From Gnetum montanum (taxonomy: Eukaryota; Streptophyta; Gnetopsida; Gnetales; Gnetaceae): a stretch of DNA of 64,000 bases. Below are positions 1 to 12,302 of the stretch, piece after piece. The notes under the pieces were generated by a model. The model was not told the DNA's origin and made no database searches. It saw nothing but the letters and a program-made list of their open reading frames with translations. Each line of letters opens with the position of its first letter. Within the stretch, counting starts at the first letter, position 1. The position numbers were made by a program, and so were the translations under genes. The stretch is taken from assembly GCA_015680685.1 (NCBI GenBank), contig MNCI01030560.1, positions 62,001-126,000 on the forward strand, read 5' to 3'.

Positions 1-1853
1 ACGAGGATTCAATGCATACACCCCAGACTCTTGTAAATGTGACATCATAAGATAACACCCTTTAGGATGTTCGTACTGACATATGTCACATTCATCATCA
101 TCCTCTGTGTTAGAGTCTACAACCTATTCTGCTGTAGCAACTTTGCCCTTACCTTTATGGTAGGCACATTCAACTTCTCTTATCTTATGTCGATCTCAAT
201 CATTACTTCGCTCTCTAGACTCCTCTGAAATTTTCAGAACACTTTAAAATTTTTTGTCTAAAGAGTTCCACATCTTGTCAACCTTGGCCGAAATTTCGGA
301 AGCAAATTTTTGTAGGGGCAAGGTTTTACGGTTCATCGCTACATCCATGGTGATTCTTTCTCATCCTCACAAAATCGGACTTTCCTTTTTCAAATGGAAG
401 GATCCCGATTATACTCTTTTGCACTTTCTTTTTTTCTTAGTTCCCCTTCCTCTTTAGCGACCTGCTCAATCAAGCATTGTAGCTGATGGGCCCTTAGCTC
501 CGATAGTCTTCCTTAGGTGTAAATGCCAAGGGTCTTTCTTGTTTCAAAGCGGAGCCCATCTATGATATGGTAGAGTTGTTCCCATTGAGAGTAACCTTGC
601 TTAGGACATCAATGTAACAATGAGTAATATCTACTCATGGCTACATCCAAGGGTTCATGACCACCTTTTTTCCACCCCTGGATTTGTCATCTCAGGCTAG
701 ACACTTTGGAGTAGGTTTAATACTTGTCATTAAAAATTTCGAGCATTGTACTCCATTTTCTAATTGATTCAGGCTCCAAAAATCGGTACCAACTTTCTAC
801 TTCTTTAATGAGTGTACAGGGAAACAACTTAAGTTTCTGCCAATCATTATCTATGTTCTGCAAGGTGTAAGCACTGGGAAATGCTTGCAAGTGAGTCTGT
901 GGACCACAATTATATCCCCCTTCAAATTTGGGGATGTTGTTCATGTCAAGGCACTTAATCTGACTATCTTTCAAGTGCCTACTGGGTACTTGAACTGCCT
1001 CGACTATGTTAAACATACTTTGAGTAGCCAACAATGGTTCATCCGAGTCATAGTCCTGCTAAGAGCCATGATGTCTGTGATGATTTAGGCTGCCTCTCCT
1101 TTCTTGATAGTGAGGCTCACGTGATTGGTCACACTTTTCCTCTCGTCGTTCCCTCCGTCCCTTATGATCACCATCCCTATGATCCTTCCTACCATGGTTG
1201 CAATTGAAATCAGAACTGGATGAAGACAAAGTGGAACAAGAGGATGGAGAATATGGAGGAGAACTGCCACCACCCTGGTGTCAATCTCCTCCTCTGCTCT
1301 GTTGATGGCCCCGGTCTTCATGTCCATCCTTCTCTTTGCCATGATCTTTCTTGTGTGACCCCCTATCATCTTAGGGCTTCTAGTCACCTAATTGCTTTCT
1401 CTAAACGATGAACTAAATGATCTAATGCATCAGAGGAGGTTTGGTTGAATGGGAATCATGAAAGATAGGTTCCTCATCGTCATGTGGGTCCTGCAAAAAT
1501 AAAGGGTTACTGAATTGTTTCTCCTTTATATGCTCATGGTGTTCCACCTATTGCCGGTCCTGTGCACGTTGTGCCTCGGTTGGACAATAGTCCCGGTAGT
1601 CATAATCCTCCATGATATATTCCACACTGTGGTCCTAAATGCCTAGTCTGGTAAGATTTTGATGTAGCATTCCAGGAACTAATCAATCAGGAGGTAACAC
1701 GATGTTGCCCTCCATGTCTGGCCATCACAGGTGCTCATCCTAATGTAGGATAAAGGTGAAGTTGGGGATATACTCATCTAGATGTGAGTATACCACCCGA
1801 CATTTCTACGGCACTGGTGGGTTGGATCCACCTTACCTATGAGAAGAAGACAT
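1..1853 (-). pseudogene. Ty3/gypsy (Athila/Tat-type) gag, partial and decayed
   Basis: Capsid polyprotein of an LTR retrotransposon, cut by the left edge of the window. The start is ATG at 1853, beginning MSSSH like the other gag copies here, but a stop follows within a few codons. The clearest part (717-1034) has the retrotransposon-gag pattern LDMNNIPKFEGGYN, FPCTLIKEVESWYR and STMLEIFNDKY, also found at 7.9, 14.5 and 59.6 kb. Near position 60 the reverse strand encodes the short Cys/His knuckle region, type CX2CX3HX3C. Frames are broken by stops and shifts, so it is not functional. The PBS and LTR follow directly to the right, which fixes the orientation. Confidence 0.8.
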
Positions 1854-1997
1854 TCTTGATGTTAGACAATAATTAAACTGGTGTGCCTTATTTTTACTTT
1901 AACCACCTAACGTGCATAAATTTCACTATCCTGGGTCCATTCCAATGAAGTGAATGATGATATTGCTAAGACTAGATAGCACATGTAAGACTAACAG

Positions 1998-2016
1998 TCC
2001 TCAACAATGGCGCCAA
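1998..2016 (-). promoter_or_regulatory. Primer-binding site, tRNA-Asp type
   Basis: Read on the minus strand this is TTGGCGCCATTGTTGAGGA, directly inside the 5' LTR. It nearly matches TGGCGCCGTTGCCGGGGA, the complement of the tRNA-Asp 3' end used by Athila-type elements. It primes minus-strand cDNA synthesis. Confidence 0.8.
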
Positions 2017-2905
2017 TGATGAGTGACATGGTACCCTTACGCCCAACCATACAAATCATGGGCGTTCACACATGACTTGGTCAAATTCCATAGACTGCAA
2101 GCACTTACATACACCGAACCCTAGCCAACAATGCCTAAGTTAGAATGGTCATTGTCTTCCCAACCTCACTTGTGAGATTCTAAGGCGATGGTTAAGTGAG
2201 ATTGAGGCGAATGATTTTTATTGATTTTATATTTTATCTTCTAAGATCTAATTCTTGAATGGTAGGAAATGAAAAGTTCCATAATTTATAATTTTTCTAT
2301 TCTATTTCCTAACTCTCCCTGACATAAGCAACCGATCCCATGTTTCATGCACATCCTAAGTGTCCCCTAACCACTACTGGGTTACCAGACGTTAAGCGTC
2401 ACTAGGATTACCAAGTGTTGGGTTTATGTTGGAGATGGTCGTGCTTATGGTTCTCATATGATATAGCAAAGGCAATAACAGTAAGGTGAAGCGATAAAAG
2501 TTGTAACAATTAAAGCATGAAAATGTCAAACTGTTTAAAATGTTTAAGTAATTAAATCCAAATGCTGCAAGGAATGCTCAAAAAGCTTGTCTTTATTGTC
2601 GGTCACGCCAATGGGCTCAGGTACCTTTGCGCTTGAATAAAGAGCTGTCCACCTTTCTCACACCTACTGCGAGCACTTGGAAAATATTCTAAGTCTTGCA
2701 AAAACAAACTGCAAGAGCTTCGCTACAACTACCACCAAAGATGTCATAAATGCAGCATGTGCACGCTTATTTATAGAATTGAACAGACTCTACATCAATG
2801 AGGCCACGTATACGCATGGATGGATGCATCGATGAGGCCTCGTATACGGGGCTGCATATATGGGGCTACATCAATGCGACCTAGTCAACTTAGCGACTAA
2901 ACACT
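2017..2905 (-). mobile_element. 5' LTR of minus-strand Athila/Tat-type element
   Basis: Starts TGATGAGTGACATGG beside the PBS and carries the conserved LTR landmarks seen at 5455, 9638, 15810, 52526 and 60924: the TACCC...CCAACCATAC block near the start, and a TATA box (CTATAAATA on the minus strand) at 2768-2776. The right end is not clean. At about 2905-2913 it runs into a protease-region repeat instead of ending in CATCA plus flank, so the LTR is truncated or joined to another element there. Confidence 0.75.
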
Positions 2906-2912
2906 TTATCAA

Positions 2913-3767
2913 TTCCCTATAATTTGCAAATAAATGATAGGACTCCTAGGATTAGATCATTTCTTGGGAAGGTGGCTAGCTTTTTTCAAATCTATGATCG
3001 CATGGATCAACATAATAGTATGAACATTGGAGGTCCTTTAGTTTGAAGGTGGCTCAAGGGTACTTTCATATGTAGAGGTGGCAAGGTTAATGTTGGCGAC
3101 TATTAAGGAACACCAACGTTTTCCTTTAGTCTCGTGATTAGGATCACGAGAAACGAAGGTGTTCCTTTAAATAGGATTTAGGTGCTTGCTAGTTTTTGGC
3201 AACACCAAGGCTCAAATATTTCCAAATAAACTCAGTGGTTATAAAGCAAACTAGGCGTGAATGTGTAGTTGTAGTTGTGATTGTTGAGATGGTTGGGTTT
3301 GTGTATGAAACTATAATTGGCTATTGTAACATAAATTCAGCTAACCTTATCAAACATTGTGAGTCATTAAAGATTCCTATTTTGTTAAGTCACTTAGTCT
3401 ATATAGTCTCTATAGTATGTTGCTTGAAACAAATAAAATTTTACAAAAATATTTAAGCACAAATCTACCAAAATATAATCTTAATTTTTCCCAGAGAGAA
3501 AGTTCCATAAGAAAACTAAAACTAGAGTGAGATTCAATGGATTTAGAAGAAGAAAAGAAAAAAAGGCTGATTTGTGTGAAATCTCAAACATTTAAGTGAG
3601 ATAAATTGACATAAGGAAACACTTTGCAATAAGCCTATTCCAATTCAATCTAAATATTACAAATTTTCCAAACCCTGTAAGCTCAATAAGCAATTTTGTA
3701 AAAGACACTCTTATTTAACTACCAAAATGCTTTGTAAATAGCAAAGTACAAACTTTTATTTGGCTAG
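2913..3767 (-). repeat. Chimeric repeat: protease fragment plus AT-rich block, copy 1
   Basis: Collinear with 63153-64000 with only scattered differences. The first ~100 bases encode, on the minus strand, the end of the gag-protease linker and start of protease, including the LPKKF...DPRSPLIYLQ-like pattern. Then comes ~550 bases of AT-rich sequence without coding signal, where gag would be expected. Two copies 60 kb apart show the junction is an amplified unit, not a local accident. Confidence 0.7.
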
Positions 3768-4440
3768 TTAATAGTTGTCAAAAATTGCAAATAATAGAGC
3801 TTTAAAAAAAATTGACAATTTCAAGATTTTCTAGATCCTCTACACTCAAATAGGCAATTTATAAAGACATTATTATTAAATTGCTCAAGAGGCTTTTCTA
3901 ATACAACATAAGCTCTTATATGGAAAACCTAATAGAAGTCTAGCATTGTGCAAAAAATAGAGCTATAAGAGCAATTAAAAAATCCCAAAATTAAATGCCA
4001 AGCACGATACTATCTAAACCATTAGCTAAGCAACTATAAAAAAATGAGAAAAAAAGAACTCACACGATTAAAACAAAGTAGCTGAATTAATGCCTTTAGC
4101 AAGCTATGTTTTACAATCTTCAATATATTTCTTCTTAATCTCTCCCAAAATTTCTCCCTTAAATCTACCTTTGATAGTGGCTTCTAGGTAGTTACAAACA
4201 TCCTGAAAAATTAAGGTGGGTTACAAACATTATGAGAGTTAGTTATAACCACCATAGAAATTAAGGAGCTATAGTTGACAAAGTGTTTTGTTTGATGGTT
4301 ACAACATCATGGAAAATTAAAATTCCATTGCAACCACTAAGAAAAGTTACAACCACCATAAAAATACAACCTATTGTTGCCACTTATTCCATACACAAGA
4401 AGTTGAATAACTATCCTATAAATCCTCTTTAATTTGCTTT
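3768..4440. other. AT-rich non-coding DNA with short imperfect repeats
   Basis: No coding signal. Between about 4185 and 4370 a motif like GTTACAACCACCAT...AAAATTAA recurs at least four times in diverged form, suggesting an old simple tandem array. Confidence 0.4.
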
Positions 4441-4501
4441 TTCTTTGGCAATATAGGAGGTGGCGGTTGAATGATTGCTATTTGATTTGTTCTTTGTGAA
4501 G

Positions 4502-4753
4502 TTAAAAATTATTCAAACCCTCCGATAATGTAGAAATTTCCATCCACCAAGAAGCTGGAATAGAGGTTTGGGGAAGAATGCATGTCCGGCAGCATCTCAG
4601 CATAAACGCAAGAACGAAAAGAGAACAAGCGATCTGCAAAATCCAAGTGCCCTGCAACAGCAAACTGCTTGCCATAACCATTTTATTCAAATTCGAATCC
4701 TGAAACTCCCCTTTTCGCAATGATCCACTCCAAAACAAATACAACGTCCACAT
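4502..4753 (-). pseudogene. TMEM45/DUF716-like membrane protein fragment
   Basis: An 83-residue reading frame holds SSLLLQGTWILQIACSLF, which resembles the lllQGtWflqigf signature of plant TMEM45/DUF716 multi-pass membrane proteins. Upstream residues (YLFWSGSLRK) do not continue the family and there is no credible start, so this is a one-exon scrap at best. The neighbouring frame at 4879-5148 could be another part of the same broken gene. The assignment rests on one motif recalled from memory. Confidence 0.35.
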
Positions 4754-4878
4754 GAGATTTTGCAGCAGAGCAAAACTGTAAAGAGGGTTGTTTATACTTT
4801 ATTGTAGCAGCTGCTTCCACCAACGAAAATGAAGAGAATATTGGATAGATGGATCAAGATGGATAGCCTTGAACTTTG

Positions 4879-5148
4879 TCAAGAATCAGAAAGAGGTCTA
4901 CAACATTTGCCACAGAAATCCGCAGTTTTGTTTTCTGCAATCTCAGCTCTAGCAAAAACTCCCGATACCCACCATGATTGAACACAGCCTGGGTTCAGAA
5001 ATCCTGTATAACTCAATAATGGCTGAAAGCCAATCCATCCACAAATCAGGACTTTATCTACCGTGACCTTATTATTATAAGAAGAGAGACATTGCACATA
5101 CGGAAAGAGCAGCTGCAACTTTTTAGGGTGAATCGTTGCAACTTTCAT
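4879..5148 (-). other. Unrecognised 89-residue open frame
   Basis: Begins MKVATIHPKKLQLLFPYVQC and ends in a cysteine-containing tail (DFCGKCCRPLSDS). I do not recognise a family. It has more balanced composition than the surrounding AT-rich DNA and lies just upstream, in the minus direction, of the DUF716-like scrap, so it may be exon-derived. It could equally be a chance open frame. Confidence 0.2.
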
Positions 5149-5454
5149 GGCACTTGAGAGCCCAATCGATCAATGGAAATGGAATCACCACCAACACAAC
5201 AGCAGCAACAATCATAGCACAGTGCGGAATTATTCAACTGACCGGTTCCATGTAGACCAGCGATTTAAAATCCGTTACCAACAAGCAGCTTGACTGCCCA
5301 TAAACAAACTACATCCGAGTGCTTAATTCAAATAAAAGACACCCAAAAAGCAATGACAGGAGTGAAAGAGAATTCACCCTTAGCCTTGTGTTTGTCCTAC
5401 CACTTCCTCTTGAAGGTCAGGCCTGCAAGCATAATGGCCACTGATGACCCCACC

Positions 5455-6117
5455 TGATGAGTGGCAAGGTACCCCTACACTCAACCATACAAAATGAGCG
5501 TAGCACGCGTGATCCGGTCGAACTCCGTAGACTAAATGCCTAAACGCCACAAGGAACATTTGGGGTTAATCGTTTGTTGTCTTCCTAGACTTACTTGTTG
5601 TTGTCACGGTGTATGGTTAAGTAAGTCCGAGGTATATGATTTTTTTGGTATTTTACAGTTTATCTCCTATGCTAAACGGTGAAGGGTTGAGAAACTAAAA
5701 CTAACTCTAACTACAGCACTAAGTCCTAGCATCAGCATCCGTTCCCACTTGCCGTACACACCCTGAACTATGCAACTGTGGCTACCAAATGCTAATCGTT
5801 ACTGGGATTACCACACGTAACGCACGTGCTCAAAGCGGTCATACTGAGGCACNNNNNNNNNNNNNNNNNNNNNNNNNNNNNNNNNNNNNNNNNNNNNNNN
5901 NNNNNNNNNNNNNNNNNNNNNNNNNNNNNNNNNNNNNNNNNNNNNNNNNNNNNNNNNNNNNNNNNNNNNNNNNNNNNNNNNNNNNNNNNNNNNNNNNNNN
6001 NNNNNNNNNNNNNNNNNNNNNNNNNNGGCAGATCGCGATATCGCGTACGTGATATTGCAGGGAAAGACGCGATATCGCGTACGCGATATCGCGACTTGTG
6101 CAATCTACGTCTCATCA
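5455..6117 (-). mobile_element. Solo LTR with target-site duplication CCACC
   Basis: Begins TGATGAGTGGCAAGG and ends CTCATCA, with perfect 5-bp duplications CCACC at 5450-5454 and 6118-6122. No internal sequence is present, so this is a solo LTR left by recombination between two LTRs. The N run at 5853-6026 lies inside it. By comparison with the LTR at 9638-10452 about 310 bases should lie there, against 174 Ns. The end nearest the lost internal region carries the palindromic GCGATATCGC modules (6033-6092). Confidence 0.85.
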
Positions 6118-6122
6118 CCACC

Positions 6123-6639
6123 TTAACACATCAATTGTGTGCTGTTCATTTTTTAAACTAGGCTATCTTTAAAATAGCAATTGACTTGTGGTATAATTCA
6201 CTTGGTTATAACATTCAGCTATGAGGTTTACTGGGAGGCATTTTAACATTGATGTGCACGAAAGTAATTAATAGTGATTGAGGATAATGTATATATGATT
6301 ATTGACCCAAAGTTTCTTAAATAATGGAGGATAGGACTTGACAATCTTGCAAAGCTTTTTCCCAAAAAATAATTATTCTAAAATCTCTCCTTAGTCACAT
6401 GTTGCCTTCCATTAGGATCAAAAATAGTTAAATCTTGAGCAACAACCAACACCAGCATTCCAAGTTTGAATTTTGTTTACAATGGCACTACAACTTAATA
6501 AAGCTTGCTCCATGAAATGGCCAAATTGTGCCAACAGTTAACAGCCACAAGTGTTTGCGAGGGTTTTGTGGGTTGGTTGGTTCTGAAGAATGGTCTCTTA
6601 TGAGGTTTTTGTTGAGAACCACTTGAATCAATATCTAGC
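6123..6639. other. Non-coding interval
   Basis: AT-rich DNA between the solo LTR and the truncated plus-strand LTR. No coding or repeat signal was recognised. The stretch at 6541-6600 has more balanced composition and could be host-derived. Confidence 0.3.
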
Positions 6640-7028
6640 TGTAAATACTCTTGGTAACTCTTGGTAATCTAGTAATGGTTACATGAGCCCAAGGCATGTA
6701 CAGTAAGCCAAGACCAGATGCTCATCGCTTTAGGCTAGAGTAGATTTACATTACCATCATTACTTATATTTAGATTTCTATTCTCAACTTCCATCATGTT
6801 CAAAACTAGGAGTATTAAAGGCCAAACAACATCAATTATCATATGCCTCACTATGGACTAAACCATAGGTGATAAAGCTACCACTAGTCTGAGTGGGAAG
6901 ACAATGTCTTATGATCAATGCTTAACAATCTAGATGCCACAACTAGTCTCATCTATGGAATTTGACCAAACCGTGCATGGATGTTTGTGATTCATATGGT
7001 TGGGTGTAGGGGTACCTACTACTCATCA
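6640..7028 (+). mobile_element. Truncated 5' LTR of the outer plus-strand element
   Basis: Aligns by eye with about 17735-18113, the R/U5 half of the 3' LTR of the same element: shared blocks include GAGCCCAAGGCATGTA, AAGACCAGATGCTCATCGC and CATATGGTTGGGTGTAG. The U3 part, with the promoter, is missing at about 6640. It ends ...CTCATCA at 7028, and a decayed PBS follows at 7029-7046 (TTAGTGTGTTGCCAAGGA against TTGGCGCCGTTGCCGGGGA). Confidence 0.75.
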
Positions 7029-7159
7029 TTAGTGTGTTGCCAAGGATGATGCTAGTTATCTAGATTAGCTGGATTATACACGATTGCTATAAATGTATTA
7101 ACAATCTATCTTTTAGAAAACATTAATATTTTAAGTCACACAAATTATCAAACAAAACA

Positions 7160-8940
7160 ATATCTTCTTCACATAGGGCCAATAATGCATCATATGATGA
7201 AAACACTAGTAGGAGAAATGATAGGATCTATACTGAGGAAAACTAGAGTAAACAACCACAAGCAGGGGTTTCCTATGCTCATTTAGATCCTCACTACACT
7301 CAAAGACTACGTTCAACTAATGCAGACAATCCTAGAGGAGATGGAGTAAGTCCTAGAACAAGGATGGCCTCAAGGCTTAGGACCTCCTCTAATCCTAGAA
7401 GAGATAAATCAAAGGACCATAGGGGGAGATATAGCAACCATGGTCATCCTCCCAATTCCCCATCTTCCTCTTCCTTTTCAACATCTAGTTCTAATGAAGA
7501 TGAACATACGAATAACGATGGAGATTCGCTTAGGGATCAAGGTGAAGATAGAAATAGAAATAGATGAGATCATCAAAGTGAGCATAGAGTATATCATCAT
7601 AATCAGACAAATAGTAATAGAAATAATCACCATGACATGTTTGATGATGATGAACCCTTGTTGGCTAATAGGAGCATGATGTAGATAACAAAGGTTGTTA
7701 GAATACCCCATAGGCTTCAAAGGGAAAGTTGCATCAAAAGACTTGATATGAATAACATCCCTAAATTTAAGGGAGGCTATAACTTTGATCCACAACATCA
7801 CTTACAAGCCTTCCATGATGCCTGCACCTTGTAGAACATCGAGAGTGAGTCACAAAAGCTTAAGCTATTTCCTAGGACACTAATAAATGAAGTTGAAAGT
7901 TGGTATAGACCATTGGAATTAGATTCAATCCATAAATGGTCCACAATGTTGGAGCTCTTCAACAAAAAATACCAAACCTATGCAAGAGTGTCCAATTTGA
8001 GAAAACAAATCCAAGGATGGAAGCAAGAACAATATGAATCCTTGGATAGATACTATTCATCACTACATAGATGTCTAGGCCATGATTTCTCTCAAAAAGA
8101 GCAGCTTTTTCACATCACAGATGGACTTTATAATCAAATGAGGGAGATCCTTGGGATTTATGCCCAAGGTCGGTTATTTGAATTAAAAGCCCATTAGATA
8201 CAAAGGCTAGTTGAGCAGGTGGCAAAAGAAGGAGAACTATGTAAATGAGAGAATGTAGTGGAATATAATTAGGATCCAACTCTTCAAAAGAAGAGGGTTC
8301 ATATCTATGGTGAGGAAAAAGAGGAAGATCTTGATGAGGTGATTTCACAACAAACCTTGCCAACACACAAGTCTATTGCTGAGTTTGAAGCAAGGATAGA
8401 TAAGATGTGGGAGTTAATGAATGAAAAAGTTACAACTTACGTGAAAACCTTAGAGGAGCAGGTAGCACAAAAAGGATCAAGTGATCAAAACAAGAAGAGG
8501 AAAAGAAACAAAGAAATAGGTAGGAATACTTATTGACAAAAATGGAAAAATAGCTATAGTAGAAGAGGCTATAGGCTCAACCACAGAAGAGAATGATGAA
8601 TGTGACATTTGCCAATATGATCATCCAAAGGGCTATTGGTTAGTTATGTTACATTTACATGAGTTTGGGGCTTTTACTCTAAATCCCAAGTTCGTACAAA
8701 AGCAAATGCTTAGGAAAGTATCTTACTCACAAGGTAATTATAGAAAATCCTACCACCAACGGTACTATTTTAGTGGGAGTTCTTATCAACCTCAACACTA
8801 CTATCAACTGTAGTGGCAAAACCCACAGTCGTGGGAGATGCCATCAGCAAACCAGCAATACCCTTATTGCCAGCTAGACTCATATGACTACTGTGTTCAA
8901 CAACTTGTTTCTCCAAATGGTTCTACTTTCTATACCTCAA
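7160..8940 (+). pseudogene. gag of the outer plus-strand element, nonsense-riddled
   Basis: Capsid polyprotein. One frame runs from 7160 to 8536 with stops but no shift. The family start MSSSH appears here as ATA TCT TCT TCA CAT, so the start codon has become ATA. In order: a Ser/Arg/Asn-rich N-terminal region (7364-7567), the gag core (LDMNNIPKFKGGYN, LINEVESWYRPLE, STMLELFNKKYQTYARVSNLRKQ at 7750-8020), then a charged C-terminal part. A frameshift near 8540 is followed by the knuckle CDICQYDHPKG near 8600. In-frame stops lie near 7565, 7682, 7832, 8197, 8246, 8269 and 8534; several match CGA or CAG in sister copies. Not functional. Confidence 0.85.
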
Positions 8941-9345
8941 ATCACTATTATCACTTTCTTAAATATCGAATCACCTCTGATATCGTATGTACGACATATG
9001 TTCTATGATATCATACATATAAAATAGTATATATAGCATGAGGAGTTAGTGAAATTTTTTACATTCTTGATTTGCAAAGAGTTGAGTTTTTGCCATTTTT
9101 TCTTCTAGAGCTCTAACACGTTAGCTTCTAGAGGCCATAACTTCACCCTTGTAGCTTCAATTTTTGAAATTCTTAAATCCTGTTGATCCTAGAGCATTCA
9201 ACTTAGTCCGCGGNATAAAGATTTAGATCATACTCCTAATAGACCATACCAACTATTTTAGCTCATAATAATCAAGAAAATGATAAGAAGGTCATAAGTA
9301 ACTAAATAATATAACATTGAAGCGATTCCTTTTTTGCAAATTTTT
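8941..9345 (+). other. Linker with LTR U3-like palindromes; pol absent
   Basis: Where protease and reverse transcriptase should follow gag there are only about 400 bases. The part at 8966-9020 contains dyads like GATATCGTATGTACGACATA, similar to the modules at LTR U3 edges, followed by a TATA-rich stretch near 9030. A single N at 9214 marks an assembly join. It may be a fragment of another LTR. Confidence 0.35.
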
Positions 9346-9637
9346 CTAACTCTGCAATCGTAATAAGATAAGAACTTGATCTAGCCAAGGGTATGAATAA
9401 GGTAAAGAACTATTAAGAACTAATGTAAACACTTTAATAACTTCAAACCTTTGTTGATTGTAGATAGGCCCAAAGAGACCAGCAGAAGAAGGACCTTCAC
9501 AGCACGAGAATAAAAGACCAAGAGGCTGTAGGAGAGGTAGAAATTCCACAAGTACCTAAAAAAGGACATCACCTCACATTATCATCAGAATGCCTTTAGG
9601 CCATACAAGAGAAATCAATCATGTTCATAGTCATTGT
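9346..9637 (+). pseudogene. ORFx, 5' part, interrupted by nested insertion
   Basis: The frame reads GPSQHENKRPRGCRRGR, then a segment matching the N-terminal region of the ORFx copy at 47.8-50.7 kb. It stops at the insertion point of the nested element and resumes at 16611. Joining the flanks across one copy of ATTGT gives a continuous frame (IVEMNFDPFMEF) that aligns with LQELNFGPFLEL of the other copies. A one-base shift lies shortly before the insertion point. See the entry at 47800-50666 for the protein. Confidence 0.6.
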
Positions 9638-10452
9638 TGATGAGTGGCGAGGTACCCCTACACTCAACCATACGAATACGAGCGTTACACGCACGATCTG
9701 GTCGAACTCCAAGGACTAAGTGCTTACACGCCTTATGGAACACTTAAGGTTAATCAATCATCATCTTCCCAAACTTACTTGTATTATCACGGTTGTATGG
9801 TTAAGTAAGTTTGAGGTATATGATTTTTATGTCTTTTATCTTTTTATCGCCTATGTTAATAGAGGAAAGGGTGAAGAGGCTAAGTAACTAACTTTCACTA
9901 ACTAAGCTTTAATTGTCCTAGCATCAGTATCCATTCCCACTTGCCGTACACACCCTAAACCAGTGCAATGCTCCTGGGATTACCAAATGCTATTTGTTAC
10001 TAGGTTACCAAGTGTAGCACACGTGCTCGAAGCGGTCGTACTGAATGCACTTAACTAGGAGTTTAGGGTTGAGAGAGACTAATTATCTAAGAAAGAAATT
10101 AAGCATTTAACATTAATTAAATCCTAATTAGCTTAGTTCATGCACTGCAAGGTTTATCAGAAAGTTCGTCTTTATTTTCGTACACAAATGTGTGCTCAGG
10201 TACAATTTACTCGAATAAAGGTCCATTCACTTTGAGACTCCTACTACGGGCACATAGAAATTATTCTATCTCTGGAATGGTAAAACTGCCAGAGTTTAGC
10301 TAAAGGTCTAGATATAGATTGATAAACAAGGGAAAGCTGCCTCTTATTTATAGACAAGGCGACAAGCTGTGATATCGCATATGCGATATCGCAGGGGCCG
10401 ACGTGATATCACGAACATGATATCGCAACCCATGCGATATTGCGTCCCATCA
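9638..10452 (-). repeat. 3' LTR of nested element
   Basis: 815 bp, TGATGAGTGGCGAGG to ...CCCATCA. The TATA box reads CTATAAATA on the minus strand at 10345-10353. Palindromic GATATCGC modules occupy 10370-10446, at the U3 edge. Just beyond it, 10453-10462 reads CATGGGGGTA on the minus strand, the polypurine tract that primes plus-strand DNA. Confidence 0.9.
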
Positions 10453-10462
10453 TACCCCCATG

Positions 10463-12302
10463 ATTGAATGAAAACTCGTCCTCAAGTTCCTTACAAAATA
10501 TTGGGAAGGTATGGTATTATTGACTTGAATGATACTAATGGTGAATGGGGTGACATGTGAATGGATCATCATTACAAAACATGGCAAAATTTAGTGTTCA
10601 TGATAACAAGAGTGAACACTATACATAATTGACATCTAGCCTTATTTGGCAGCTGAGAGAGAAGAGAGAAGAGAGAGAGAAAAGAAGAAGTCCACTACTA
10701 CCAATGCCAAGATTGCGCCTTTCGTTGTCCATCCATAAGCGCATCATCAATCCTGTTCCTTGCATAACTGCTTCAGCACCAATCCATTCCAAGTGTTCCC
10801 TCCAGATCCAATCCATTGGTGTATGATTGTCATTTGCACACACAACACAGTTCTTATATTAGTAAGGGTAAATGAATCATAATGCAATTGATACCTTGCT
10901 TCGATGTAAGGTCCATTGGTTGAGTTGTGCTATGGCTGATATGGATTTGAAGACATAATACTAGTGACTACCCGAGGTGTAAGGGTTAGGAGAAAATTGA
11001 AAAAATTGGACCAAGACCCCCATGACTGAGAGCAAACCTTCGGTAGCGATAGAATGGAAAAAGGTAAGGAATAAGAAATATGGAAAAAGAAACAACGACA
11101 ACGATGATAAAATGGATGTCAAAGATGGAGATGAAAAAAATAAATGGTGATTGCGGAAATGTTTAAGGGAAAGAAGTTAACGGATGCACCAAATAGGAAT
11201 GCTAGTGGGTCCTCCCCAAAGCAGGCTCATGCCCTTAATTCCCTAACAATCCCACATTCAAAGAGTTGGTAGGCTCTAGGAATTTTATTTGGAGACAAGA
11301 GTTAAAGTCTTAACCATAAGAATTTACCAAAAAGAAAACAATGCATCAACCAAAATATGGACTACTAATACAATCGACAATGAGGTGTTAAATGGGAAAA
11401 GAAGGATGGAAAGAAGAAAATGGAATGGAATCTCAAGAACAAGGTGGTGTACAACCCCTTGTGTGATAATGGTTAATGTGACTTCGTAGATCCCATTCCA
11501 AATCCGCCCTTAAAAAAACCACATCCAGTGACTTCGCATTAATACATTTGGCCAATCCATCCACCTGAAGTAACAAGAATGCTTCCACCAAAGAGCCACC
11601 ACCATTCCGATGAAACAAAAGAGGAGAAAGTAGGAAGTGAGAAGGGCCTTAGTTAGAGGGAACATGTTTATTTTAGTTCCATAACTAGTGCTTGTAGCCC
11701 AAATGATTATTTTGTCTAAGGGGTGTGCTTTGAATTCTTATAGTTTTTTTGTGTGTGAGAACCACACCATGCAAAGACTTATTAATTTTATTAGCTCAGC
11801 TTCCCAATAACAGAGTAACGTTGAAACAATAGGAAAACTCAAAAAGAAAACATCCAAGAACCCAAGAGAATGGCTAGCACAAGTGCATCAAATCCCCTTA
11901 AAGTCACACCCTTTTTAATCCTTGAGTCCTTCCTTAGTTTCATAAATGCCCAGTCCCTAATTCGTTGATAGTTCTTATTATTGAGAAAGGGACTGTACAG
12001 TTCCAAGCGAAGAGAGACCATAGAATTTATGGATGTATGGATGAAGTGGACTCATTTCCTTTTACATCAAAAGAACCATACCAAAGGATCAACATCATAA
12101 CTTAAATCTAAAAACCAAACATTAGCAATCAATGGAATACAGTTCATACCATCTTCAAAGCACTTATTACGTGATGAATCAAACAAAATAACAAACACTT
12201 AAAGAAATAAAAGAGTATAAACGATGTTGTAAAACAAAAACAAGAAAAGTTAAAGAAATTTATAAAACAAAAACTTAAAAAGAAACTGAGGACTGCAAAT
12301 GA
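10463..12302 (-). other. 3' untranslated block of nested element
   Basis: About 1.8 kb without coding signal between the pol stop and the polypurine tract. The TGGGTCCTCCCCAAAGCAGG block near 11210 recurs near 51440 and 53545, and the block around 11600-11720 recurs in reverse near 24.4-24.6 kb. This region is therefore conserved across the family although non-coding. A GA-rich simple repeat lies at 10652-10690. Confidence 0.6.

Noticed and set aside
5792-6161. Open frames spanning the N gap near 5.8-6.1 kb and the one at 44.6-45.0 kb
   Set aside because: They are open only because Ns are not stops. The flanks are LTR or ORFx DNA.
10652-10690. GA-rich tract as a second polypurine tract
   Set aside because: It is about 200 bases inside the element, not adjacent to the LTR. 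The true tract is at 10453-10462.
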